64,000 nt of DNA from DATEDA01 sp963754305 (GTDB taxonomy: Bacteria > Pseudomonadota > Gammaproteobacteria > Burkholderiales > SG8-39). The notes under the pieces are model-generated. The model saw nothing but the letters and a program-made list of their open reading frames with translations. It was not told where the DNA came from and did no database searches. Shown piece by piece: positions 35,422 through 46,151 of this stretch; within the stretch, counting starts at the first letter, position 1; every line of letters begins with the position of its first letter. The stretch is from the NCBI GenBank assembly GCA_963754305.1, contig CAVWFR010000013.1, forward strand, positions 1 through 64,000. Direction: 5' to 3'. The position numbers were made by a program, and so were the translations under genes.

Positions 35422-35860
35422 ATGAACATCTTCCGTAACCCCACCGCACCCGTAGTTGAGGCGCTGCTCGCGAGCGCCTCCCTGCCGGCGAGCGACCTTA
35501 CGCCCGCGCACCTTGCGGACTTCTTCGGTTGCGGCCCCGAGCACTCGCCCGCGGGCATCGTCGGCATCGAGGTCTACGGCCCGTTGCGCTGCTCCGTTCC
35601 CTGGCGGTGACGCGAAGGCATCTCGCGGCCGCGGATGCGGGACGGCGCTGGTCGCCGCAGCCGAGCGCGAGGCGCTCGCTCGCGGCGTGCGGAAGCTGTA
35701 TCTGCTCACGACCACGGCCGAGCGCTTCTTCGAACGCCTCGGCTATGCGCACCTGCCGCGGGACGTAGCACCCGCCGCGATCCGCCGGACGCGGGAATTC
35801 GCCGAGCTCTGTCCGTCGAGCTCGGCGTTGATGGCGAAGTCGCTGGCCGTCCGGCGCTAG
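35422..35860 (+). pseudogene. arsN2: ArsN2-like GNAT acetyltransferase with two frameshifts
   Basis: Joining frames gives an arsenic-resistance ArsN2-type GNAT protein of about 146 residues: MNIFRNPTAPVVEALLAS, VGIEVYG, then LLRSLAVT, RGRGCGTALVAAAE (acetyl-CoA binding) and YLLTTTAERFFERLGY (the ArsN2 hallmark). Two -1 shifts, near 35583 and 35610, separate the parts; restoring two bases gives exactly 147 codons. The residues are otherwise conserved. There are no other ars genes in the window, so the role is inferred from family only. It ends convergently with azlD, sharing the CTAG sequence at 35857-35860. Confidence 0.75.
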
Positions 35861-36174
35861 CCCCCGAGCCACCACTGCACGATCCAGAGCGCGACCATCC
35901 CCGCGACGATCGTCCAGGTGACGCTGCGCGTGAACCAGGCGACCACGAGCGCGGCGATCGATGCGAGGAGCCGCGGATTGTCGGGGGCGAGATGGATCGC
36001 CTCGTTGCGGATCAGCACCTGCGGCAGCACGATCGCCGCAAACACCGCCGGCGGGACGAACCGCAATGCCTCGCGGAAGCGCGGCGAGATCGCGTGCGGT
36101 CGGACCGTCCCTAGAAACGAGAAGCGCAGCACGAACGTGACAGCGGCCGTCCCGATGATGATCGCCCAGATCAT
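35857..36174 (-). CDS. azlD: AzlD-type branched-chain amino acid transport protein
   Basis: A 105-residue membrane protein with four hydrophobic segments, starting MIWAIIIGTAAVTFVLRFSF. AzlD works with AzlC as an exporter of branched-chain amino acids or related azaleucine-type compounds. The ATG overlaps the azlC stop (ATGA). Its stop TAG abuts the convergent ArsN2 stop, with both sharing CTAG. Confidence 0.88.
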   Translation of the reverse strand: MIWAIIIGTAAVTFVLRFSFLGTVRPHAISPRFREALRFVPPAVFAAIVLPQVLIRNEAIHLAPDNPRLLASIAALVVAWFTRSVTWTIVAGMVALWIVQWWLGG

Positions 36175-36878
36175 GCGCGCGCCTTCCGCTGCGCTTCGAC
36201 CGCATTCCACGCCACGCCCGCGGCAATGCCGGCGAGCGCCGCGGTGACGAGACCCAGCCGCAGCGGGAGGTAATACGCGGCCAGCGCCGCGCAGCCGCCG
36301 ACGACGGCGGCCGCAGCCGAGGGGCGGTCGGGCACCACCGCGACCAGCAGCGCGAGGAAAGTGAGCGCGAAGCCGAAATCGAGCCCCCAGCTCGGCGGCA
36401 CCTGTGCGCCGACGAAGATGCCGGCGGCGACCGCGACCTGCCAGACGAGCCACGAGATCGCGCCGGTGCCGAGCAGATACCAGTGCTCGTTCCCGCGTTC
36501 CGGGTGATGCGTGAATTCGACCATCCCGAGCGCGTAGGCGTGATCGGTAAGCACGTACGAGACGGCGAGCTTCCACCGCAGCGGCAGATGGCCGAGCCAG
36601 GGCGCGAGCCCGGCGCTGTACATCACCAGCCGCAGGCTGAGCACGGCTGCCGTGGCGAGGATGACGACGAGCGGTGCGCCCGCGGCATAGAGCTGGACCG
36701 CGACGAGCTGCACGATGCCGCTGAAGCAGGCGATCGACATCGCGAGCGTCTCGAGCGGCGTCAGCCCGGCCGCGATGCTCGAGACGCCGGTGACCAGCCC
36801 GAACGGCACGATGCCGACGAGCGGCGGCGACTGGGCGCGGACGCCGGCGAGGAACCGCTTGCGGGGCGGGTCGGTCAT
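36171..36878 (-). CDS. azlC: AzlC family ABC-independent permease
   Basis: A 235-residue polytopic membrane protein with the AzlC signature FGLVTGVSSIAAGLTPLETL and later SCF-like FSGIVQLVAVQLYAAGAPL, typical of branched-chain amino acid exporters, which act as an AzlCD pair. It is separated by 79 bases from the SauT-like gene upstream on the same strand, so it may be a separate transcription unit. No regulator (Lrp or AsnC type) is adjacent. Confidence 0.9.
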   Translation of the reverse strand: MTDPPRKRFLAGVRAQSPPLVGIVPFGLVTGVSSIAAGLTPLETLAMSIACFSGIVQLVAVQLYAAGAPLVVILATAAVLSLRLVMYSAGLAPWLGHLPLRWKLAVSYVLTDHAYALGMVEFTHHPERGNEHWYLLGTGAISWLVWQVAVAAGIFVGAQVPPSWGLDFGFALTFLALLVAVVPDRPSAAAAVVGGCAALAAYYLPLRLGLVTAALAGIAAGVAWNAVEAQRKARA

Positions 36879-36957
36879 CGCGCCGACGATATCAACTTCT
36901 CGTCGCGCGGCCGCCTGCTCCCTCCCGACTGAGCGGAATGCGGAACGATCATGGCTA

Positions 36958-38511
36958 CTAGCGTCGTTCCGCCACGTCGACCAGCTTCAACCGCTGCACC
37001 TTCCCCGACGGCCCCTTCGGCAGCTCGCCGACGAACCGGATCACCTTCGGCGTCTTGTAGCGCCCGAGCTCCCGCAGGCAGAACTGGCGCAGCTCGGCTT
37101 CCGCGCATTCCGCGCCGGGCTTGAGCACCACGCACACCATGATCTCCTGGCCGTAGTCCGCGTCGGCGATGCCGACCGCCGCGGCCTCCAGCACCGCGGG
37201 GTGGCCGAGGAGCACCTCGTCGATCTCGCGCGGTGCGATGTTCTCGCCGCCCTTGATGATCAGCTCCTTGAGGCGCCCGGTGACGAAGTAGAAGCCCTCT
37301 GCGTCGCGATGTCCGAGATCGCCGGTGTGCAGCCAGCCATCCGGCTCGAGCGTGGCCGCGGTCAGCTCGGGCGCCTTGTAGTAGCCCGCCATCACGTTCG
37401 GCCCGCGCAGCATCAGCTCGCCCTGCACGCCGTCGGCGAGCGGCTTGCACCCGCGATCCTGCGGGTCGATCACCTTCGCCTCGACGCCGCAGGGCAACCC
37501 GGGTGTCCCGTACTTGCGCCGCGCGGCGTCCTGCGGATTGCAGAATACGACCGAGGCCGATTCGGTCATGCCCATCGCCTCGATCACCGGGATGCCGAAG
37601 ATCCGCTCGAACGCCTTGTGCTGCTCGGGCGGCAGCGGGGCGGACGCGGAGCGGCCGAAGCGCACTCGAGAGAATGCGTAGGCGCGGCTGGACTCGGCCG
37701 CATTCAAGAGGTAGGCGATGATCGTCGGCACCATGTTGAGCCACGTCGCATCGAACGCCTCGACGTGATCCCACCACGTCGAGACGCTGAAGCGCTGGGG
37801 CGCGATGATGCTTCCGCCGGAGACGAACGGCGTCACCGTGGCGATCACCTGGCCGTTGATGTGATAAAGCGGCAGCGAGCTCAGGCAGCGATCGTCGGGC
37901 GTCAGTCCGTGCCACGACGCCACGCAGCTCGCCGCGGCGAGCAGGTTGCGGTGGGAGAGCAGCGCGCCTTTCGGCAACCCCGTCGTGCCCGACGTGTACA
38001 TGAGGAGTGCCGGATCGTCCGCCGCCACCGGCTCGAACGCCGCGGCGCTCTCCCCGGCGAAAAGGCCCGGATCGCCCGGATCGATCACGCGGACTTCCAC
38101 CGGCCGCGTCACGTCCGCGAGCCCCTCCCGCATCCGCGCTTCATGCTCGGCGGAGGTGAACACGATCTTGCAGTCGCAGTGCTCCAGCGTGTACGCGAGA
38201 TGGGCGCGGCTCGCGACGAGGTTGAGGGGCGCGACGACGTAGCCGCCGATCATCGCGCCGAGGAAGATGACCGCGGTCTGGTAGCCGTTCGGCAGACAGA
38301 ACGCGACCTTGTCGCCGCGGTTCAGCCCCGCGGCGCGCAGGCTGCCCGCGAGACGATGCGCTTCGCGCTCGAGCCCGCCGTAGGTAAGCGTCCAGCCGGT
38401 TTCCGGCGCGATCAGCAGCGGGGCGATCGGGCGCACCGCGACGTGCGCGGCGAGCACATCGCGAAGGGTGGCGGGGTTCGTAGTCGCCCCTCCCTCAAGA
38501 GGAAGGGTCAC
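36958..38511 (-). CDS. AMP-forming acyl-CoA ligase, SauT-like (sulfoacetate-CoA ligase candidate)
   Basis: A 517-residue ANL-superfamily ligase. The AMP-binding signature is LLMYTSGTTGLPKGALLSH, the A5 region is EAMGMTESASVVF, the A7/A8 region is LHTGDLGHRDAEGF and LKELIIKGGENIAPREIDEV, and the catalytic lysine lies in PKGPSGKVQRLKLV. Position decides the call: it follows a SauS-like acylating dehydrogenase and Xsc, and in Cupriavidus the sau operon pairs a ligase with that dehydrogenase to turn sulfoacetate into sulfoacetyl-CoA. The product could be a different acyl-CoA. GTG at 38511 is the earliest start in frame and lacks a clear ribosome-binding site. Confidence 0.75.
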   Translation of the reverse strand: MTLPLEGGATTNPATLRDVLAAHVAVRPIAPLLIAPETGWTLTYGGLEREAHRLAGSLRAAGLNRGDKVAFCLPNGYQTAVIFLGAMIGGYVVAPLNLVASRAHLAYTLEHCDCKIVFTSAEHEARMREGLADVTRPVEVRVIDPGDPGLFAGESAAAFEPVAADDPALLMYTSGTTGLPKGALLSHRNLLAAASCVASWHGLTPDDRCLSSLPLYHINGQVIATVTPFVSGGSIIAPQRFSVSTWWDHVEAFDATWLNMVPTIIAYLLNAAESSRAYAFSRVRFGRSASAPLPPEQHKAFERIFGIPVIEAMGMTESASVVFCNPQDAARRKYGTPGLPCGVEAKVIDPQDRGCKPLADGVQGELMLRGPNVMAGYYKAPELTAATLEPDGWLHTGDLGHRDAEGFYFVTGRLKELIIKGGENIAPREIDEVLLGHPAVLEAAAVGIADADYGQEIMVCVVLKPGAECAEAELRQFCLRELGRYKTPKVIRFVGELPKGPSGKVQRLKLVDVAERR

Positions 38512-38592
38512 CGCGCCAGCGGGCGGGATGGTGTGGGCGTTGCGGGCTACGCGTGCCGCCCCGCCTTGGCAGGAGGGAAAAAAGACGCGCGG

Positions 38593-40011
38593 TCATCGCC
38601 CGTGCTGCGCGAAATACCCGCCGAAGATCTCGTCCTCGCTCGGCACGCGCTCGGGGATGGGGCGCGCGATGCGGGTGATATTCAGGAAGTGGCGGTAGGT
38701 CAGGTTGCCGGAGAAACCGTTCCGGCCCCACGTCCCGCAGCCCATCGAGAGCGAGAACGGCAGCCCGTTGTCGAAGCTGCCGCCGGTGGCGATGCAATGC
38801 GCCTGGTTCACGATTACGCGCGACACCGGCAGCTCCAGGCCGAGGTGCAGCGCCTGCGTTTCGTCCTGCGTATGGATGCCCACCGAGTGCCCGGCGCCCT
38901 GATAGCCATAGATCGCCGCGACGATCTCGCAGGCGTGCGCGAAGTCGCGGGCGCGATACACGGCGAGCACGGGCGAGAGCTTCTCGCCCGAAAACGGGTG
39001 CGCCGGACCGAAGCCCGACTCCTCGACCATCAGGAAGCTTGCGCCGAGGACCGCGGCGCGATCGAGCGCGGCGAGCCGCGCGATCTTCGCCGCCGTCTGC
39101 GCGGTGACCGCCGGGGAAAGCTTGCCGTCGGGCCACATCGCCTGCTGCAGCCGCACTTTCTCGGTCGCAGTCAGCATCGCCCCGCCCGCGCTGGCGAGCG
39201 CCGCGACCGCACGGTCGTATACCGCCTCGAGGATGATCGCGCTGTTTTCCGACGAGCACGAGGTGGCGTTGTCGAAGGTCTTGGAGCGCGCGATCTTCGC
39301 CGTCGCATCGTCGAGGTCGGCGGAAGCAGCGACGATCGTCGCGACGTTGCCCATGCCCACGCCCACCGCGGGCGTGCCGCTCGAATAGGCGGCGCGGATG
39401 TTCGCCTGCGAGCCGGTCGCCGCGATGAGATCGACCTGGCGCATCAGCTCGAGCGTCGCTTCCTTCGACACCGGCTCGGGGAGCAGCTGTACGAGATCCC
39501 GCGGTGCGCCCACCTTGGCGAGCGCCGCGTGCACGAACTCGACGAGCTTCGCACCGGTCTTGTAGCCCTTCGGCGAGGGCGCCAGGATGACCGCGTTGCG
39601 TCCCTTCAGCGCGTTGATGATCTTGTTGGCTGGCGTCGCCCCGGGGTTGGTCGAGGGCGTGATCGCGGCGACGACGCCGACCGCGCGCGCGATCTCGACG
39701 ATGCCGCGCGCCGGATCCTCGGCGATCACGCCGACCGACTTCGCGCCCTTCAGGTCGCGGAGCAGGCCCAGCGTCTTGCGGTAATTCTTGGCGACCTTGT
39801 CTTCGACGCTCCCGAGCCCCGTGTCCGCGACGGCGAGCTCGGCGAGAAGCCGGTTGCGAGCGGGCTCCATGATCGCCCAGCCGCACGCCGTCACCACATC
39901 GTCGACCTGCTCCTGTGTCCAGCGGTCGTAGATCGCTTGCGCGGCGCGCGCGCGCCCGACCAGCGCGCCGACCGACTGCCTGACCTCGTCGCGGGCTACC
40001 GCCGCGGCCAT
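38593..40011 (-). CDS. sauS: CoA-acylating aldehyde dehydrogenase, SauS-like (sulfoacetaldehyde dehydrogenase)
   Basis: A 472-residue acylating aldehyde dehydrogenase. The nucleotide-fold motif VGVVAAITPSTNPGATPANK and the catalytic cysteine in DNATSCSSENSAII (Cys252) separate it from ordinary NAD aldehyde dehydrogenases. SauS interconverts sulfoacetyl-CoA and sulfoacetaldehyde with NAD and CoA. It lies in one tight operon with Xsc (via a Bug receptor) and the SauT-like ligase, with 4 bases to the receptor stop. Alone, an acetaldehyde, propanal or EutE-like acylating role would be possible; the Xsc partner makes sulfoacetaldehyde most likely. Confidence 0.85.
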   Translation of the reverse strand: MAAAVARDEVRQSVGALVGRARAAQAIYDRWTQEQVDDVVTACGWAIMEPARNRLLAELAVADTGLGSVEDKVAKNYRKTLGLLRDLKGAKSVGVIAEDPARGIVEIARAVGVVAAITPSTNPGATPANKIINALKGRNAVILAPSPKGYKTGAKLVEFVHAALAKVGAPRDLVQLLPEPVSKEATLELMRQVDLIAATGSQANIRAAYSSGTPAVGVGMGNVATIVAASADLDDATAKIARSKTFDNATSCSSENSAIILEAVYDRAVAALASAGGAMLTATEKVRLQQAMWPDGKLSPAVTAQTAAKIARLAALDRAAVLGASFLMVEESGFGPAHPFSGEKLSPVLAVYRARDFAHACEIVAAIYGYQGAGHSVGIHTQDETQALHLGLELPVSRVIVNQAHCIATGGSFDNGLPFSLSMGCGTWGRNGFSGNLTYRHFLNITRIARPIPERVPSEDEIFGGYFAQHGR

Positions 40012-40015
40012 GGGC

Positions 40016-40990
40016 TCATTCGAGCTTGATGCCGGCCTGGCGGATCACCTCCGCCCACCGCTTCAGCTCGCTCTTCACCACGCGATCCAGCTCTTCCGGC
40101 GTGCTGCCGACCGGATCGGCGGCCTGCTCGAGGAGCTTCTGGCGGACTTCGGGCACCTGCACCGTGCGCGCCACTTCCTTCTGCATGCGCGCGATCATCG
40201 CCGGCGGCGTCTTCGCGGGCGCGAAGATGGCGTACCACGAGTCGACCTCGTAGTCGGGCAGGTTCAACGCTTCTGCGACGGTCGGCACCTCGGGCGCCGC
40301 CGGCGAGCGCTTGAGCGTGGTGACCGCGAGCGGCCTCAGCTTGCCGGCGCGCACCTGGGACATCGCAGCCGGTGCCGTGACGAAGATGAACGGCACCTGC
40401 CCGGAGATCGTGTCGGTGACCGCCGGACCGCCGCCCTTGTAGGGGATATGCACCATGTCGATCCCGGCCTTGAGCTTGAGCAGCTCGCCGGCGATGTGCG
40501 ACGGCGTGCCGTTTCCGACCGACGCGAACGAGAACCGCCCGGGCTGCGATTTCGCGCCGGCGACCATCTCCTGCAACGAGTTCACCGGCGTCGCCGGGTT
40601 GGCGGCGATGAGCTGCGGCACGCTCACCAGGATCGACACCGGGACGAAATCGCGTTCGACGTCGTAGTTCAGCTTGTACAGCAGCGGATTGATCGTGTGC
40701 GACGAGAGCGTGAAGAGGTAGGTGTAGCCGTCCGGCGCGCTCTTGGCCGCCACCTCGGTGCCGACCGCGCCGCCGGCGCCGCCGCGGTTCTCGATCAGGA
40801 TCGGCTGGCCGAGGCCCTTCCCCATCTCGGCCTGCACGATGCGCGCGATCACGTCGGTGCCGCCACCGGGGGGATACGGGACCAGGAACCGGATCGGCTT
40901 GTTCGGATAGTCCGACTGCGCATGCGCGCCGGCGGCGACCAGGACGAGCGCCGCCGCGGCGGCGCGGAGGCGCAACCCAAGCGCGCTCAC
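40016..40990 (-). CDS. Bug/TctC-family binding protein within the sulfonate operon
   Basis: A 324-residue periplasmic receptor: signal peptide ending near AHA-QSDY, YPNKPIRFLVPYPPGGG with the glycine-rich carboxylate loop, ENRGGAGGAVGTEVA, and HIPYKGGGPAVTDTI. GTG at 40990 overlaps the Xsc stop (GTGA), and only 4 bases separate its stop from the SauS-like start, so it is translated with these enzymes. Sulfoacetate operons described so far use an MFS carrier (SauU); a Bug receptor here could bind sulfoacetate or another sulfonate. There is no TctAB beside it, so it may use the tctAB at 49.4-51.4 kb or another. Confidence 0.9.
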   Translation of the reverse strand: MSALGLRLRAAAAALVLVAAGAHAQSDYPNKPIRFLVPYPPGGGTDVIARIVQAEMGKGLGQPILIENRGGAGGAVGTEVAAKSAPDGYTYLFTLSSHTINPLLYKLNYDVERDFVPVSILVSVPQLIAANPATPVNSLQEMVAGAKSQPGRFSFASVGNGTPSHIAGELLKLKAGIDMVHIPYKGGGPAVTDTISGQVPFIFVTAPAAMSQVRAGKLRPLAVTTLKRSPAAPEVPTVAEALNLPDYEVDSWYAIFAPAKTPPAMIARMQKEVARTVQVPEVRQKLLEQAADPVGSTPEELDRVVKSELKRWAEVIRQAGIKLE

Positions 40991-42774
40991 GCGTACCCTT
41001 TGTACTTCTCGAGCATCCGCTTGGGCTTGGCAAGCGCATCGCGCCGGAATGGATCGCCGAGCTCCTTCGTGACCATCACCTCGAGGATGGTCGTCTTGCC
41101 GTCGCCCTGTGCGGCGCAAGCGTCGCGGAGCGCCGGCCCCACATCGGCGAGTTTGTCGACCACGCGCCCCTCCGCCCCCATCGCCCGCGCGATGCCGGCG
41201 AAGCTCGGGTTGTCGAGATTCACGCCGAGGAAGCGGTTGGCGTAGAAGTCGACCTGGTTCTTCTTCTCCGCACCCCACTGCCCGTTGTTGAACACCACCG
41301 CCGTCGTCGGGATCTTCTCGCGCACGCAGGTGAGTATCTCGCCGAAGCTCATCCCCCACGCGCCGTCGCCGACGTACGCGACCGCGGCACGGTCGGGCGC
41401 CGCGACCTTGCAGCCGATGATCGTCGGGAAGGCGTAGCCGCAGTTGCCGAAGCTCATCGCCGCGAACATGCTCCGCGGGCGCTCGAAGCGCAGGTACGAA
41501 TTCGACACCGAGCAGATGTTTCCGATGTCGGTGGACACCATCGCATCCTTCGGCATCGCGCGCTCGAGCTCGCGCAGCATCTGGCGCGGGTGCATGCGGC
41601 CGGTGCCCTTGGCGACCTCGACGCTCCATTCGTCCTTCTCGTGCGTCCAAGCGTCGAGCTCCTTCTCCCAGTCGGCCTTCTCCTGCTTGATGGCCGCGAC
41701 GCGCTCGTTGCGGTTCGCCGCACCGGTGAGGGTCTTCCCCTTCAGCCGGTCGATGAGCTCCTCGGCCGCGGCCTTCGCATCGCCGCAGATGCCGACCGAG
41801 ATCTTCTTCACCAGGCCGAGCATCTTCGGATCCGCGTCGACCTGGACGATCTTCGCGTTCTTCGGCCAGTAGTCGAGGCCGTGCTGCGGCAGCGTGCCGA
41901 ACGGTCCGAGGCGCGTGCCGAGCGCGAGCACCACGTCGGCCCGCGAGATGAGCTTCATCGCCGCCTTCGCACCTTGGTAGCCGAGCGGTCCGCACCAGAG
42001 CGGGTGGCTCGCCGGGAACGAATCGTTGTGCAGATAGCTCGAGGCGACGGGCGCGCCGAGGAGGTCGGCGAGCACGGCGCAGGCTTCCACGCCGCTCGAC
42101 TGGATGACGCCGCCGCCGGCGAGGATGACGGGGAACTTCGCCTCGGCGAGCAGCGCCGCCGCTTCGTCCAGGCTTCGCTTCCCGCCGGCGCCGCGCTCGA
42201 TCGCGAGCGGTCGCGGAATCTCGGTGTCGAGCTCGCCGTAGAAATAGTCGCGCGGGATGTTGAGCTGCGCCGGGCCCATGTCGTGCATCGCGCGGTCGAA
42301 GCAGCGGCCGGCGATCTCGGCCATGCGGGCGAGGTTGTTCACGTGGCCCTGGAACTTGGTGATCTTCGAGAAGATCGGCAGCTGGTCGGTCTCCTGGAAG
42401 CCGCCGAGTCCCAGCCCCATGCTGCCGGTTTCGGGCGTGATCGCGATCACCGGCGAGTGCGCCCAGTAGGCGGCGGCGATCGCGGTGACGAAGTTGGTGA
42501 TGCCGGGACCGTTCTGTGCGATGCACACGCCGTGCCGCCCGGAGACGCGCGAGAAGCCGTCGGCCATGTGCCCGGCGCCCTGCTCGTGCACCGTCGGAAT
42601 GAACCGGATGCCCGCCGCGGGAAAGATGTCGAGCGCATCCATGTACGCTGAGCCGACGATCCCGAAGACGTCGGTGACGCCGTACGAGACCAGCGTCTCG
42701 ACCAGCGCCTCGGACGGCGTCATGCGGACCTTGCCCTGCACGACGATGCGACGGCTGTCGGAAAGATTGACCAT
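40987..42774 (-). CDS. xsc: sulfoacetaldehyde acetyltransferase (Xsc)
   Basis: A 595-residue thiamine-diphosphate enzyme that converts sulfoacetaldehyde and phosphate to acetyl phosphate and sulfite, the key desulfonation step of taurine, isethionate and sulfoacetate catabolism. Residues about 18-190 form the PYR domain with catalytic Glu64 in HEQGAGHMADG and the Xsc-specific NIPRDYFYGE; the central domain has GPLGYQGAKAAMKLI; the PP domain carries the TPP/Mg motif GDGAWGMSFGE to NNGQWGAEKKNQ. Close similarity to Cupriavidus-type Xsc is apparent along the entire length. ATG at 42774 follows GAGAGGC. No phosphate acetyltransferase gene lies nearby, although Pta normally consumes the acetyl phosphate. 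Confidence 0.93.
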   Translation of the reverse strand: MVNLSDSRRIVVQGKVRMTPSEALVETLVSYGVTDVFGIVGSAYMDALDIFPAAGIRFIPTVHEQGAGHMADGFSRVSGRHGVCIAQNGPGITNFVTAIAAAYWAHSPVIAITPETGSMGLGLGGFQETDQLPIFSKITKFQGHVNNLARMAEIAGRCFDRAMHDMGPAQLNIPRDYFYGELDTEIPRPLAIERGAGGKRSLDEAAALLAEAKFPVILAGGGVIQSSGVEACAVLADLLGAPVASSYLHNDSFPASHPLWCGPLGYQGAKAAMKLISRADVVLALGTRLGPFGTLPQHGLDYWPKNAKIVQVDADPKMLGLVKKISVGICGDAKAAAEELIDRLKGKTLTGAANRNERVAAIKQEKADWEKELDAWTHEKDEWSVEVAKGTGRMHPRQMLRELERAMPKDAMVSTDIGNICSVSNSYLRFERPRSMFAAMSFGNCGYAFPTIIGCKVAAPDRAAVAYVGDGAWGMSFGEILTCVREKIPTTAVVFNNGQWGAEKKNQVDFYANRFLGVNLDNPSFAGIARAMGAEGRVVDKLADVGPALRDACAAQGDGKTTILEVMVTKELGDPFRRDALAKPKRMLEKYKGYA

Positions 42775-42905
42775 GCGGCGGCCTCTCGATAGCGGGTGGA
42801 TGGATTGCCAAGCTAGCACCGCGGCGTCGGCGGTGTCAAAGCGATTTCCGCCTCGTCGCCTCGCCGGATGCGGGCGCGACGGGTCGCCGGGCCGGGCGAC
42901 CGGGC

Positions 42906-43891
42906 TCAGGCGATCTTCACTACCGCGCGGCCGCGGATCCCGCCTGCGATGAGCTTGTCACAGTGGCCTTGCAGCGCGGCGAACGGCAGCGTGTGACAGA
43001 TCGCGTCCAGGTGGCGGGGGCGCAGATCGCCGCCGCGCGCCATGCGAGCCCATGCGCTGCCGCGTGTGGCGACAGGATGGTTGCCGTTGATCCCGGCGAG
43101 CGAGACCGAGCGCAGGATGAACGGATAGATCGAGGTCGCGAAGGTCTCGCCCGCGGCGTTGCCGAAGGCGCACACGACGCCGCCCTTCTTCATCGTCCGC
43201 AGCAACTGGTCGAGCGGCTCGCCGCCCACCGCATCGATAGCGCCCGCCCAGCGTTGGTCCTCGAGCGGCTTGCCCCCGGCGGCGATGGCATCGCGGCCGA
43301 GCACCTCGGATGCGCCGAGCGTCCGGAGGTAATCGACGGCGTCGGCCTTACCGCTCACCGCCGCCACCGTGTAGCCGAGGCCCGCCAGCATGTCGATCGC
43401 GAACGACGAGCACCCGCCGGTCGCGCCGGTGACTGCGACCGGCCCCTTGTCCGGCGTGACGCCGCGCCGGATGAGCTCTTCGACTGCGAGGGCCGAGGTG
43501 TAGGCGCCGATTCCCAGGGCGACGACGTCATACTCGTCGAACCCCTCGGGGATGCGCGCGACCCAGGCCGCCGGCACGCGCACGTACTCGGCGTAAGCGC
43601 CGTCGTGCCGGATGCCGAACGCCTGCCCGCCCTGCACGGTGACCGGGTCGCCGGCACGAAACGCCGGCTGCGTGGAGGACACCACCGTCCCGGACGCTTC
43701 GATGCCGGCAACGCACGGAAAGCGCTTGATCACGTTTCCGGCGCCGCTGACCGCGCGCGCATCCTTGTAGTTGACGGCGGCGTGCCTGGCCTTGATGACA
43801 ACCTCGCCCGGATCCAGATCGTCCAGCGTCTGTTCGACCATGCGGCTGAAGCGCTTGCCGTTATCGCTGTACGTCCGCAACGCTTGGAATT

Positions 43892-43895
<4 letters not shown>
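42906..43895 (-). CDS. AcuI/YhdH-type acryloyl-CoA reductase-like MDR enzyme
   Basis: A 329-residue medium-chain dehydrogenase/reductase without zinc ligands, of the YhdH/YhfP/AcuI group, which reduces acryloyl-CoA to propionyl-CoA with NADPH. Family stretches: NYKDARAVSGAG, GIEASGTVVSS, ALGIGAYTSALAVEELI, GATGGCSSFAIDMLAGLGY (nucleotide fold), and LRSVSLAGINGNHPV. ATG at 43895 overlaps the CaiB stop (ATGA). With the CaiB transferase and enoyl-CoA hydratase upstream, it suggests metabolism of an acrylyl-type or other 2,3-unsaturated CoA ester. The 131-base gap to xsc may hold a promoter or let the transcript run through. Confidence 0.85.
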
Positions 43896-45165
<1,270 letters not shown>

Positions 45166-45169
<4 letters not shown>

Positions 45170-46134
45170 TGATCGAGCTTCAGCCCGATGTCCCTGATCG
45201 ATGTCTGCCAGCGCGCGATGTCGCGCTTCATGAGCTCGGCCATCTGGTCGGGGTCGAGGTAGCTCACCTCGAAACCCTGCGCCGTCAGTCGATCGCGCGT
45301 CTCGGGCGCCGCGAGCACCCGGGCGAAGTCGCTCGAGAGGCGGGCGACGATATCCTTCGGCGTGCCCGCCGGCGCGAGCACCGAGTACCAGAGCGGCACC
45401 TCGAAACCGGCGAGAGCCGCCTCGGCGATCGTCGGCACGGCCGGCATTGCCAGCGAACGCTTCGCCGTCGTCACGCCCAGCGCGCGCAGCTTGCCCGCTT
45501 TCACGTGCGGCTCGAGCGAGGCCAGCGTGCCGATGGCGGCCTGCACCTGCCCGGCGAGAAGGTCGGCGATGGCGGGGCCGGTGCCCTTGTACGGCACGTG
45601 CGTCACGTTCACGCCGGCGGTGTGGTTGAAGACCTCGAACGCGATGTGCTGCGGCGTGCCGGTTCCGGGGGTGCTGTGATTGAGCTTGCCCGGGCTGGCC
45701 TTTGCCAGCGCGATGAGCTCTTTGACCGTGCCCGCCGGCACCGCGGGGTTGACCACCAACACCATCGGCACCGACGCGACCAGCGCCACCGGCGCGAAAT
45801 CCTTCTCGATATCGAACGGCAGCTTCGCGAACAGCCACGGATTGATCGTCACCTGGTTGGACGCTATTACGATGGTGTAGCCGTCGGGCGCGCTCCTCGC
45901 GGCGAGCTCCGTGCCGATGTTGCCGCCGGCGCCGGCGCGATTGTCGACCACCACCGGCTGACCGAGGAGCTCCGACAGCCGGGGCGCGAGCGCACGCGCG
46001 AGGATGTCATTGCCGCCGCCGGGCGGAAACGGCACGATGAAGCGGATCGGCTTGTCCGGATACTTCTGGGCGTGCGCCGCGGGCGCGGCGAGCGCGACGC
46101 AGGCGAGGAGCAGTAGCGCAGCGACTCGGGTCAT
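45166..46134 (-). CDS. Bug/TctC-family tripartite transporter binding protein
   Basis: A 322-residue periplasmic receptor: signal peptide ending near AHA-QKYP, YPDKPIRFIVPFPPGGGNDI-type loop (positions about 25-44), DNRAGAGGNIGTELA, THVPYKGTGPAIADLLAGQV. ATG at 46134 opens the mature family length; the longer frame upstream belongs to the hydratase region. It is 17 bases from the enoyl-CoA hydratase gene and overlaps CaiB, so it is the uptake component of this four-gene unit. Ligand unknown. Confidence 0.92.
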
Positions 46135-46151
46135 GGGCTTTTGGGCGTCGG

